A stretch of 64,000 nt of DNA. It comes from Pleodorina starrii. Taxonomy: Eukaryota > Chlorophyta > Chlorophyceae > Chlamydomonadales > Volvocaceae. The notes beneath the pieces were generated by a model. It saw only the letters and a list, made by a program, of their open reading frames with translations. It ran no database searches and was not told the DNA's origin. The DNA is taken from positions 744,001 to 808,000 of the forward strand of contig BRXU01000032.1 in NCBI GenBank assembly GCA_030267565.1. Reading direction: 5' to 3'. Positions within the stretch are counted from its first letter, which is position 1. Each line of letters begins with the position of its first letter. Both the position numbers and the translations under genes were made by a program. Shown here in pieces: positions 11,984 through 22,918 of the stretch.

Positions 11984-14900
11984 ATGTCGTCGGGTTTTTC
12001 CACTGCCCCCCTCTTCGGGGCCCTGCTATTGTTCTTGGCGCTGTCGGCGCCTGCGGATGTCAGAGGAGCGCCGTGCAACCCTAATGCGACAAATTGCCTT
12101 CCGTCTTGCAAGTATAGCTGCAGGACCGAGAAGTGTCTCTACAACTGTAAGCGCAGTACCGTAGTCGTTTGCTACAAAATGGTCGCGCTTTGCTATAGTG
12201 CCCCAAAAGAAAGCACTGTTTCGATTGGCGCTGATAAGTAGGATCGCCATCTGGCCGAGCCGGCCGAATTGACACCATTCTGGCCCACGAACCGGCGTTA
12301 CAGGCCATTACGACACGTCGCTGGAGGTCCTGAGGTCGTCCATTACGCCGCCAGGAGGTGCCAACATCGATGCGTTTACTGCCGCGGTCTCGAAGGTGTG
12401 GAATCTGCTGGACGACAATGTCGTCGTACGCATTGAGCCTCTTGGTGAGGTACCCTAAGTACCCTACGTAACTACCCTGATGGCACGGCCCTCTTCGATA
12501 AGTTTGCGAAAGCTGCTTGGGCTGCTGTTCAACTTCTGAGAAACGATACGCACGCAACGACGACTCCGAAATCGTACTCGGAAGCATAACGGCCCAGTTA
12601 CATATTAGAAGCTGCGATTGGACCAACTGGATAGGGTTCCGTCAAGGCCCAGTGTACAGCTCCACAAGCAGCAGCAGCTTGCTGGGTCCCTGCTTGATTC
12701 TGCGTGCAGGCGCACTACTGTCTTCGGCAATGATTGCCGTGCGCGGCACCTGTCTGTACATATCGCGGTCTTCATCGACGCGATGCGATGCCGGTGCTCA
12801 CTCGGTCGCTCGGCCCCTCCCTGCTGCTTGACTCTGCTTGGCTCTGCTTGCTTCCGCTGCCCACTGTTGATATGCAGGTGTTTACCGGGGCAAGGCGGAG
12901 GTCGCGGACTATGTCGCCACCTTCGTGCACCCGCTGGGCCTCAGCAGCCGCGCCCGCATCGACGACGTCCAAATCACGCACTTCGCCAACACCGGTGCGG
13001 CAACTCCGGCTCGCTTACCTCGCTATCGTACATCCGTCTAGCAGCAGAGGCAGCACGCAGAGGCAGCTGTGGGTGTGCGGTCCGGTCTCTTCTCTACTTG
13101 TGCTGCCACCACCGCCACCATCATACATACACGGTAGCGGCGCTTCCACCGCCTTCGGACAATGAGATTCCAGCGCTACCACCTCCTACAATTAAAACCG
13201 CCTCAATGCGTGCCTGTGGCGCTGCAACCCAAAGCTACCTGCCCACGGTTTTTACCTGCCTGGCCCCATTCCCGGACCAAATCCCCCCTCGGCGCCCGCC
13301 GTCCGACTGACCTACCGGTGACCGCCCGCGTGCCAGCCTGCACACCCAACCGGCGTCCCCTTTCCCCCTGCCCCCCGGCCCGATCCGCAGGCAACGTGAC
13401 TGGGCTGACGTTCAACCTCCTGTACTCTCGCGTCGACGACCCCACCCAGACCAACAACCTCACAGGGATCATGTTCAACTATTTTGACAATGCCACCCAG
13501 AGGCTCGTCAGGGGTGAGCGGGCAGGAGGTTGGGTGCGAGCGTGCAGGCGGAATGCACATGCGTGTGTATGCACTGCTAAGCCCTGTGCACCTAGCTAGC
13601 TGGGTAGCTGGGTAGGTAGGCTGGTGGGTAGGTAGGTAGGTAGGTAGGTAGGTAGGTAGGTAGGGTGCAAGTCCATGCACGGCACCGATGTGTGTCACCG
13701 CTGCGTCAGTATCGAAGAGTCGGGATAGATACCCTAGCAACATCCCGACTTTAAGGGTTTACACCTGTTTATAACCAAATCGTTCGCGTTGGGCCAGGGC
13801 GCGCAAACGGCCGACAGGGCCTCTGGGCACAGCACAGTGTAACAAGGAAGAATGTACCTTGCCTAGCTGGGCTACCGGCAACAAAGACGCGGTCGCGTCC
13901 CTTGCGCTCACGTGCTCCGTGGCTGTATACGGGCCCGCCCAGCCGCCCGCCCCCGACATGCACTACGACAGTTCCGTTACCTCCCCCGCTGTTCTCCCCC
14001 CCCCCCCGCCCGCCTCGGTCCCGCCCCCGTCCCACCTACTACGTCTGTCTGCAGGCGACTGGAGCTTTTTGCGCTTCCCGCAGTTTCAGGAGGACTTGTT
14101 CAAGCCCGAGCCGCGGGTCTCTGATAAGCAATCGGCCACCATCATCAAGGCCGTCTGCGGCATTAATGAACAGGTTAGTTCGTCCGTTCGTGAGTGTGGG
14201 CGAGCGGAGGAGCGGGTTGGTGGGCGGATGGATGTGGATCGCGGATGGATGTGGATGGGGGTGGATCGCGGCGTGCGTGTGTTTGAACGGGTGAGGGTGT
14301 GTGTGGAGTGCACGGGTGAGGGTGGGGAATGAAGCACATGTATGTATGGCAAAGCCTCCCAAAGGCACGACCAGCGAGACGGGCGGTGTGTGAGTTGTCT
14401 GTGCCTGCCCTCGTCCGTCAGGTCCGCGCTGCAGCGGCCCTTGCTGGGCCGTTTCCTGGCTGAGGCCTCCTCTGGGCTCGTCTTGCACGGGGTGTGTGTG
14501 TCTATGTGTCTACCTATGTGTGTGTGTCGTTACAGTATCTGACCGGGCCCTGACGTTGGCCAGGGGCTGCTAACCCAGCCCCGACGGAAAGACCGCTTAA
14601 GCACTCTCCCCCGTGCGGTGGGAGAAGGGCGTGAGGGGCCGCTACCCCCTCCTGCTCGACGCAGAGCTGGCTGCGTCGTACACGCACCTCATGTACGGGT
14701 GTACGGCGCAGCGGCTCCCCAAAGGCTTTAGCGCACATACAGCCTGCCTTATACTGCAGCTGGATCCTTCGTCCGCACAAACAGCAGTCGCGCCGGCGCA
14801 CTACACGGCGCCCGCGCTGTCCTGTCCGCCCTGAAGTCCTTGCAGCGCCGGGGCGACCGGCCGGCCTGCTACCGGCTGGCGGTGCTCATTAGGCGCGAAA

Positions 14901-17216
14901 ACAAATACTGAAAAACTGCGGCGAGCTTGGATGGCCCGGCTCGTGGGCGGTCAGCACCAAAGGAGAACCCAAGACAGCGCGCGCCCTACCCCTACTATCT
15001 ACTTTATGGTAACCCTCTAAAACCCCTGCTACTACTCCTACCACATGATTCATGTGCACCAGCCGAGAAGCCGATCGAGAAACCCCATATACGGGTGTAC
15101 GGCGCAGCGGCTCCCCAAAGGCTTGAGCTCACAGTTAGCCTGCCTTCTGCGGCAGCTGTGTGTGTGGGAGAGAGAGGGTGAGAGGGTGAGAGATTGCGTG
15201 TATGTATGGGTCGTGGTACGCACGTATACTACCAATCAAACAAACCACGCCATTCGACGAGTCACTCAGAATTGGACACGGATGCCCGCCCCGCCCCGCC
15301 CCGGCCCGCCCCGCCCCGCCCCGCCCCGCCCAAGGGCATGCTGCGGGTGCCATAGATGCACAATAGACTGTATGTGTCCGCCTGCTTGCCTGCCCGCCCG
15401 TCGTCTACCCGCCTGTCCACCAGTGTTTGTATCTTGATTTTTTGCTTTCGTTCCTGTGGACGAAAGGGGCCCGTTTTGGCCCGCTTTGCTCGTTGGCTGG
15501 CGGACCAACGGCGGCCCCTCCATCTAGGCCTGACGAGGCCGTCATTCGTTCGGCCGGCCGGACGAACCGGAAGAACGCCTGAAACTGGCCAGAAAATCGC
15601 CCGTTCCACCGTCAAAGTTTGGAAAACAGCCAAATAATGTAAACTGTATACAGTGTTTCGAGTGCCTGGGTACAAACTGGGTGCAAACTTCAGGCCACAG
15701 GCCCCGGCCCGCCTTGGCGCGGGCATGCATGGGCCCTGAGCCAGCAGAGGAATCATTCGTCCGGCCAGACGAACGGGTTACATCATGATCCCGGTCCAAT
15801 TCTTTCGTTTGGCTGCGGACGAACGCCGGCCTTCGGCCGTTGATTTGTTCGTCCGGGCCTTCGGCCGTTCATCCAATGAATCCGGCGACGACGGAGATAC
15901 GAACACTGCTATCTAGACCTGCTTGTTCCCGCTTTGATGCACGTATGCACGTATGTACGCTGCTGCCGCCTCCCGCTCCGTCCTCAGGTGTGTCGGCCAG
16001 CGGGCGTCTCGGGGTACGACAACGTGACGGACTGCATGACCTTCATGGCATCTATCCCCCGCATCGCGCTGTACGGCATCCAGGTGTGCTCACAACCTGC
16101 CGACTACATACGTACGTGCTTTCTTGATTGGTTGAGCAGTTGTTATGAACAGTGTCAAGCAATACCTTGACATTTCATTCCCTGGAGCCCTGGTGACGAA
16201 CACATTTAACATACGAGGACGCGTGCGCCCCTTGCTTTACATGCTATGTTGGCTACATGTTGCTCTTTAGGAGCCCTATTACATACATCGATCGTTCTGC
16301 GGGTCCTGAATTGTGCTGCAGCTGCCATCTCGCTGTTGCACCAGCCAAGAGCCAACTGCTGCGCGCGTCCCTCTGCTCGCTTCTGCCACTGCAGGGCAAC
16401 AACCAGTACTGCCGGTTCCTGCACATGGCCTATGCAACCGTGGATCCAAAGGTGCACTGCCCGCACATGGGCAGGACCGGCGGCGGAGTGTGCGTGGATC
16501 AGGTCGGTCGGTGCGACTGGCTGGCGTGTATGTGTGTGGGTGTGGGTGTGTGGGTGGGGCGGGGGGGGAGTCAACCAAGCAATGACGACCAAGGTAACGG
16601 GACGCTGTAGATTGAGGACGGCGGGGTGCGGAGGAAGCGGTGGACGGATAAAGAGTGGACATTCGATGACTACTGGCTAGGTACCCCGCCCCCGCCCCTA
16701 CCGGCCTTCCCTATGCCGCTCTGCACAGTCCGCTGCAGCCCTGTCATTCTTGCGAAGCACCGCCCGCCACCGCCGCCGCTGCGACTCCCTATCAGTCATA
16801 CACCATGAGGTTGCCCCCTCTCCGCACACACCTGGGTGCCATATGTTCACGCATTCGTTCATGTGCCATACGCACGTATGTACGTAGGTAGGTAGGTGCG
16901 TGCGTGCGTACATGTGCCCTCGCTCGCTCCCAAGCAACCCCACGGCGCCCACCGTGCGGCCGCTTTTGCTGCCCTCGTTCGTTTGCTGCGTGTGCTGTGC
17001 AGGTCTACCGCGATTACTACAAGGTGTTCCCGCGGGGTGCGTTCATCGGCAGGCCGTGAAGGGAGGAACGGCAGCAGCGCTCTCGAGGAGGAGCCGTACA
17101 AACAGTACACCGCCGTCGGAAGCAGGGTCGGAAGTTACCAATGGCAAGCGATCGTGGCTTTTTATTTTTTATGGGTTCTCGGTTTGCTTCTCTATGCCTA
17201 TCGAGCTAGTTATTAA
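11984..17216 (+). CDS. Secreted/membrane-anchored cysteine-containing protein with NTF2/SnoaL-like stretch
   Basis: Nine exons join in frame to 366 aa: 11984-12146, 12304-12444, 12878-12994, 13391-13513, 14055-14173, 15988-16083, 16395-16502, 16611-16680 and 17053-17216. Residues 1-28 look like a signal peptide (LFGALLLFLALSAPA), followed by a cysteine cluster (CNPN...CLPSCKYSC). Residues about 56-200 (VYRGKAEVADYVATF, later GDWSFLRFP) resemble the NTF2/SnoaL fold, which is a weak inference. A second cysteine region holds CRFLHMAY and HCPHMGRTGGGVCVD. There are several N-glycosylation sequons (NAT, NVT, NLT, NGS). Residues 343-362 (WQAIVAFYFLWVLGLLLYAY) are a likely membrane helix with a four-residue tail. 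The last splice junction is uncertain: 3' site 17052 keeps the helix in frame, while the usual-looking site at 17002 gives a different C-terminus. Function is unknown; a cell-surface role is plausible. Confidence 0.65.
13605..13663. repeat. (TAGG)n microsatellite in intron 4
   Basis: A run of GGTA/TAGG tetranucleotides lies about 90 bp after the exon ending at 13513. Confidence 0.95.
14691..14761 (+). repeat. Duplicated intronic segment, copy 1
   Basis: Shares ACGGGTGTACGGCGCAGCGG, CTCCCCAAAGGCTT and AGCCTGCCTT...GCAGCT with the segment at 15088-15157. Both copies lie in the 1.8 kb intron 5 of the secreted-protein gene, in the same orientation. Confidence 0.85.
15088..15157 (+). repeat. Duplicated intronic segment, copy 2
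   Basis: Partner of 14691-14761, with small indels near the middle. The flanks do not match, so the duplicated unit is only about 70 bp. Confidence 0.85.
15282..15331. repeat. (CCCGC)n simple repeat
   Basis: About ten CCCGC/CCCCG pentanucleotides with one variant, within intron 5 of the secreted-protein gene. Confidence 0.9.
15540..15880. repeat. Cluster of CGTTCG/CGGACGAACG palindromes
   Basis: Imperfect inverted repeats built from TTCGTTCGG/CCGGACGAAC occur near 15543, 15754 and 15803-15855, and GCCTTCGGCCGTT appears twice (about 15830 and 15857). A related segment sits near 15460-15510. They could fold as hairpins and may be remnants of a small inverted-repeat element. Confidence 0.5.
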
Positions 17217-17568
17217 CTGGATTGTCAGCTCCCCTGGTTCCAAAATGTTGTTAGTATTGATTTCGTCTCGACGTTAAAAGAGTTCGTTCGGCACTGCTGG
17301 CTCCGGCTCTCGGCATAAATTTGTTGGTGAGCTGTGCCAACGGTTGTCGACTGCCAGGCTATTCTGCTAATGCTGGTGAATATTGAAGGCCGGAGGCATT
17401 TTGTTGAGGTCGGCGGTTGGGTGCCCCAGAAGGTGGTTGGGCACGCAGTTTAGAGGCCCAGTGGCAGCGGCTGGCCCGGGGGGGAAACTGGGGAGGCGGG
17501 CGGGTACGCCGAAGGCGGGCAGACCGTCGAACGGGGCCTGGTAGATTGGAGCAGGCAGGGGCGGAGTA

Positions 17569-18063
17569 CCGTACTGCCACGATTCTTTTGCGAATAATTA
17601 ATTAACTGTTTGGGACCTCGTAAAGTGTCAAAAAAAACTCGATAGGGTCCCTCGCAAATGTTTCAAGTTTCAAAGAAAACTCACACAGCATCTCGCAAAA
17701 TCTTCTCGCAAATACAAATTATTCCAATCGGTCGTTTCGCAGCTCTTGCCAAGCACAGGCGGGAAGCCGCAGCGCACGTTGAGCTAGGCGATGGCAGTGG
17801 GCCCGCACAGCCGTGGCCCGCGAGCTGATTGTCAACTGAAGTAATGATCAATGCAAGAATGCAATGTCTTTTCGTTGACAACGCTGACGATACGATGCAA
17901 TTTCGCAAACTTTTATATTCAGCTTACGAGCTCGCAAATTTCAAAAGTTTAGAAATAAACTCCGACCGGCGCCTCGCAAACTAATTGCGTTTTCATATCC
18001 AAATTTAAAAACATTTCTGACCTCGCAAAATAACCGCGTCGCAAAACAATCGTGGCAGTACGG
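17569..18063. mobile_element. MITE (non-autonomous TIR element, TA target duplication)
   Basis: The ends are inverted repeats of 24 bp with one mismatch, beginning CCGTACTGCCACGATT at 17569; the matching inverted copy ends at 18063. TA dinucleotides flank both sides (17567-17568 and 18064-18065), as for Tc1/mariner-type insertions. The 495-bp interior is AT-rich unlike its surroundings, has no transposase frame, and carries several copies of CTCGCAAA. It sits about 350 bp downstream of the stop codon of the preceding gene. Confidence 0.85.
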
Positions 18064-18065
18064 TA

Positions 18066-19375
18066 GTAGGTTAAGGGCAGAGAGCACCGAGGGGTTGCGC
18101 CGAGCGAAGGCATAGCAAGAGGCCGGGAATCAGATAGATAGGGCCATTTTGTGGCAGCTTCCGTACGGAAATACGTACGGCACTGGCCCTGCTGTTTACC
18201 GATTTGGTGTTTGTTAGGATCCGATGATGGTTTTCATGCCGGTTGCTAGCCGTACAGACTAGGACAACATTGCTACACGGCTGAGCGTATAAACGATTTG
18301 ACGTTGGCCTAAAGACGGGTACATAACGCGAAACCGGAATGGCTTTACGTTGCATTTCTGGGCGGGGCCCCAGCGCGAAGCGCCCAGGAGGGCCCCGCCC
18401 GGTAGGACTGCCCATGTCCGTGCGTGTGCGTGTGTGAGTGTGTGGAATATGTGTAACGGATCAACGGTATGTCTCGCCCGGCGGAAACGCGATATGGGTA
18501 ACATATTACATTCTATATTGCAAGGTATCTTTCCTGTAGCCAACAAAAATGGGCACAAAAATTAGTACAAACTGCATTGACCGAGGTCGAGGTCACATCA
18601 ACGCCTCTCGGCCTACATTTAAGTAAAGAAGTTAGGAATTAGTTCAACAGATGTTTGACTGAGTCCATGGTCTGATGCCGCACTCGCGCCAACGCATCCA
18701 GAACTCCTATTCATTCCAACTGTTACATACCGTGTTGTTCATATAGAAATGATTACATGACGGCGCCCGGCGGCCCTGCTGTGCAGCTCGCCGGGCCACC
18801 GTCACCGCCGCTGAGCGGTCCTGGCGCTAGCTCACGCCCGCCGACCCCGCTGCGCAGCTCTCTGCACGTCCGCAGCCGCCCCGCCGCCCCGACCCCCCGC
18901 CCCCGATCTGATCCAAGTTATGGCCGGGAGGGCTAAAACCCGGAGGCAATGCAGGTGGCAGAATGCTGCAGTAGCAGTGGGCCAGTAGCGCCGAGCCGAC
19001 CAGATGAGTCGGGGTTAGTTCAGAGTTTGGTGCGTGTGCTTTTCTCTTTAGGCTGGTCCCAGAGCGGGGGAGGTTTTGCCTTGACTCCGATTCTCTTTTG
19101 CCTCCCCCTTCGACGGCATGGGTACCGATGCGTTTCAGGGAATCGGAATTGGCACACGTAGTCGAAGACTTTCATCTGACAGCGTGGGATCCCTTTCCAA
19201 TGAGGCGATTTCGCCGGTGAATTGGTTTGTGGCCTGGTCTAGATGTTCTATTGAACATTAGACCCACAGAGTCGTGCGATCGCACTATGCAGCTGTTATC
19301 CAGCAGCTCCTCTGTAATTCAGTAATTGGCGCGGCGCTTACGGCGCGGGGCGTCCCCAGGCAGCAGCGCCACGAT

Positions 19376-19412
<37 letters not shown>

Positions 19413-20338
19413 CTGCTGCAGCGGCAGAAGCAGCAGCAGCCACGGAGCAGCAGCAACAGCGGCGTCGGCGGCGGCAACTGCGATGGTGGCGACCGTGCAA
19501 GCGGGGGACATGCCGTGTGGGCTCCTTCCCGCGAAGAAGTCGGCAGTCGGCCGTTTCGTTGAGGCGAACTCACCCGACTTGGGCTTCGCTGCACTTCGCT
19601 GCCCTTCATGTGTCCAACGTGTCACACGTACGGCAACCAAGTTTGCCGCGAAGGGAGCTACTTGCGATCGAGGAAGGGCATACGGCAGGGAAGCAGACGG
19701 TTTTTGTTGTATGCCCCAAAGGTCCAGCTGCATGTACTCGGCGGCCTATAAGCTGGACGCCCTTATCCCAGCACGTCCGAAGCCCATCTGCATCAGCAAG
19801 CCATGCCGTACCACATTACCTACCCGCGCTCAGCCCCGACTCACCCGAAATCTCCAGTGATGCAATGTCGGCCTGTCGGCAAAGCAGCAGCAGCAGCGGC
19901 AGCAGCAGCAGCTGCGGCAGCGGCAGCAGACGGCCCGGCCTGCCCGTGCGCCCGTGTTGTCTGCAGCGCTCACACCCCTATCTGCCTCCGGCCCCATCAA
20001 ACCGTTATCTGCGGCTATCTGGGCCCTGGAAGCACCACATGCATGGCTGCACGCCACGACCCCATCAAAGAAGGCAGAGCCTCGCTGCCGCTCACTCCAT
20101 CCGGCGCAAGCTAACTCCTAGCAACGCAACCCGATCTTGAGACAGCTCGGTGGTAATCATTGCAATTGTCATTAAGGGGTAGACTCCATCCATCGCAAAC
20201 TGACCATCACCCCGCGGATCTCAAATCTGCCCAACACACACGCGACCGCGCCTGCTCCTCCTCGATCCCCCACGCCGCCTCAATCCTGCCCTGCCACGCC
20301 ACGCCACGCCCCCTCACGCATCCGCTAAGCCATCGTCG
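18066..20338. other. No gene recognised; contains GCA/CAG tracts
   Basis: GCA-rich tracts lie at about 19370-19450 and 19885-19935. A GC-rich inverted repeat (GGGCGGGGCCC ... GGGCCCCGCCC) is near 18360-18403. The 288-aa open frame over 19274-20140 is largely alanine/arginine/glutamine runs and lacks a recognisable domain. Part of the right side is probably 3' UTR of the minus-strand gene ending at 20339. Confidence 0.5.
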
Positions 20339-22918
20339 TTACTCGGCGGGTTTCATCTTGGTCAGCAGCGCCTGGTCCCAGGGAACCTGATCGAATCCGC
20401 GGAGACACAGCTCTTGACAGTACGGCCCTCCGCCGTACACCGGCTTCGTCGCCACGCGCCGCACTGCGGCTTCAAACCACTGCGGGAGGCTGCCGCCGCG
20501 AAGCGCCCGAAGCACCTGTGTGATGAACTCCCGCCGAGCCGCCTCCGCCGTCGCTGCCAGCTGTGCCGGATGGGGGTGAGGGTTGGGATGCAGAAGGCGA
20601 GCGACGCAAAGCGATCGAGGCAATGACCAGCCGATCCGAGTATCCGACACACCTCGAACCCTCACAGAACTACACCTCCCAAACCTGGCTGACCTGCTGC
20701 CCTACCTGCCAGCCCCGCATGTCATAACGGGTACCGTTTACGCTGCGGGCGCTCGGAGAGGTTGCACGTTGTGCGCTGTGTGTTGTGCGCTGTGGCCTGT
20801 GGCGAGGCGAGGGTCGCCGTGGAACCCGAACATACCCCCTTTGCCCTCTGCCTAGGCCCCAGCCCCTCCGCTGCCCGCCCTCTCCCCCGTGCCCCACTCG
20901 GTGCCGTACATACGTACATACCGGTGCCTACCTGAGGTCCGCGCGGTCCACCCATCACCCGCAGCGCGTCCAGGCCCCCCGTGCTGGCGCACATGAGCGC
21001 AAAGTCCAATTCCTGCAGACGGATACGGATACCGACAAGAGGGAGGGAGGGAGGGACAGCGGAAACGAATGGCCCGAGGGCCCGAGGACACGTCAGACCG
21101 GTGGGTACCGTACCGGTGGTGTGCCTCCGAAATCTCAGGCACATGAATCCGAAGCAAGCGATCGGCAGGCCTGTCGGTCGGTCGGTCACGAGGGCTCTCG
21201 TGGGCTCTCGTGAAAGCAATGGCGCACCCGCCGGGTGGTGTGCCCCCAGTCAACGCCTTGTTCCCCACCCTGCAAGTGACAGTGCAAGGTATGCAACCCC
21301 GAACCAAAGATCCAAGCGCCCGTACGCAGGCCGCGCGCCAACGCTCGAGCCGAGGCGCCCGCCTCCATCACGCCTGCCTGCCTCGTAAGTGGCACCTCCA
21401 AATGAAAACGCACGCACCCCCCCACCACGCACCCCCCCCCCCACACCCACACGCAAACGCACCTTCTTTTGGCCGCCATACGCCTGCACTGCCGCCATCA
21501 TCCGCTCCGATTGCAGCCCCTGAAGCAGCCCCTGCAATATTCAACACGCACGCAAGCGCACATGCTCGCCGGAGTGAGTGGAGTGGAGTGGAGAAGGAAG
21601 CCGCTGCATGGTTGCTGCTGCGTGTTGGGGTTGCCGCATGCGGCGTTGTGCCGAGGTACCGCTCCGACTCCGCCGCTAGGTGTGCCAGCACAGCACAGCA
21701 CAGCACAGCGGGGAAAGCGACTGCGCCGGCAAGCGAGTGTTGGTGAGTGTGCGATGCCGACGCCACTGGGCCCAGTGGCCACCAGAACCAGAACCCGAGA
21801 AAAGCACTCCGTACGGAACTGTCGTGAAGTAAGGGTGCACGGGCAAGCACTTGCGCACGACGAAGGAGATGGAGCCACAACCGACCCCGCCCCGCCCCGC
21901 CCCCCGGGTGGCCACCCCGTGTGCAGCCCAGCAACGGGCCGTCTCGCCAACCCCGCCCCCCCCCCCGAATCAAGTACCTGCCACGCGCCATAAACCAGCT
22001 GCCCCATCTTGCATCGCCGCGCGTCGCCACCGCCGTCCGCTGTGCCATCGCGGCCCCCCGGTGGGAAGGTGATGCCAAACAGCTCATCCAAGCCCGCCGG
22101 CGGGAAGACATCCGCCTCCAGCGCGGCTACGAAGGTCGCAACCACCGCGCCCGCGTTCTCGGGTGTCAGGGGAACCGACGGCGAGCGCGACCTCACGAGC
22201 TCGGTGAGTTGGGGCATCTTCAACTTGACCACCTGCAGGTTAGCTGGCCGCACCCGGACGCCCTGAGGGAAGGGGAAGGGGAGGGGGAGGGGGAGGATGA
22301 AACACCGGAAGGGGCGAGGGAGGGGCGAGGAAGGGGCCGATCGAGGTGCTCACCAGCAGGCAAGCGAGGAGGTGCGCGGGCAAGACGCTTGGAGGAACAT
22401 GTCGTCATCAGTGCATGTATGCATGGCTTTACTGCAGCGTCTTGGGTAAGGCAAGGCAGCGAAGTGCAGGGGTATGTTTGTGCGTGAGGAAGCGAGAGAG
22501 AGCGTGCGGATTAGAGGGGAAGTGCGTGCAGCAATCGATCCAGGGTAGGGCGGTCGCGCTGGGCGCTCGACACGCGCTCCAATCAAGGCCCCTCCCAACC
22601 ATCCCTGCACTCCTGAACCCCTGCCTGTAACGCCCCTGTGTCGCGGAGCGGCCTATCCCGACCACCACCTGTCTGTCCATCGGGGCCCGAACCCCGAAGT
22701 CCGTCCTCACCGCACCGCACCTGCGGGTGCGCGGCCACTGCGGACCGGGGCGACAGCAGCTGGACCGGGTACCTCGGGGGTCCTGACTCGGGTGGCTCGG
22801 AGGCGAGCGGCCCCGTCACCTCGCCCTCCGCCCCGTTGAGCTGCGGAGCGCCACTGAGGCCCTGGAGCCGCACCCGGGAGCCCACCGGAATGGGAATGTG
22901 AGGCGCTTCGTCGGCCAT
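20339..22918 (-). CDS. Uncharacterised protein with N-terminal SH3-like 'RVRLxGL...LNG' module
   Basis: Five exons, all joined in phase 0, give 284 aa: 22918-22721, 22262-21978, 21531-21463, 21012-20932 and 20560-20339. The ATG at 22918 starts MADEAPHIPIPVG. The N-terminus has RVRLQGLSGAPQLNG, EGEV and RYPVQLL, and the second exon opens with GVRVRPANLQ. Together these form a short SH3-like module seen in many green-algal MYND, SET and ankyrin proteins, although no such catalytic or zinc-finger partner is present here. Continuity of the module across the junction supports the 3' splice site at 22263. The remainder (PENAGAVVATFVAALEAD; ELDFALMCASTGGLDALR; GSLPQWFEAAVRRVATKP) looks helical and is unknown to me. 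The glycine/arginine-rich end of exon 2 could be intronic. A missed exon between 21013 and 21462 cannot be excluded. Confidence 0.65.

Noticed and set aside
19274..20140. 288-codon open frame with alanine and glutamine runs
   Set aside because: Driven by CAG/GCA repeats; no domain, and overlapping frames on both strands are equally open.
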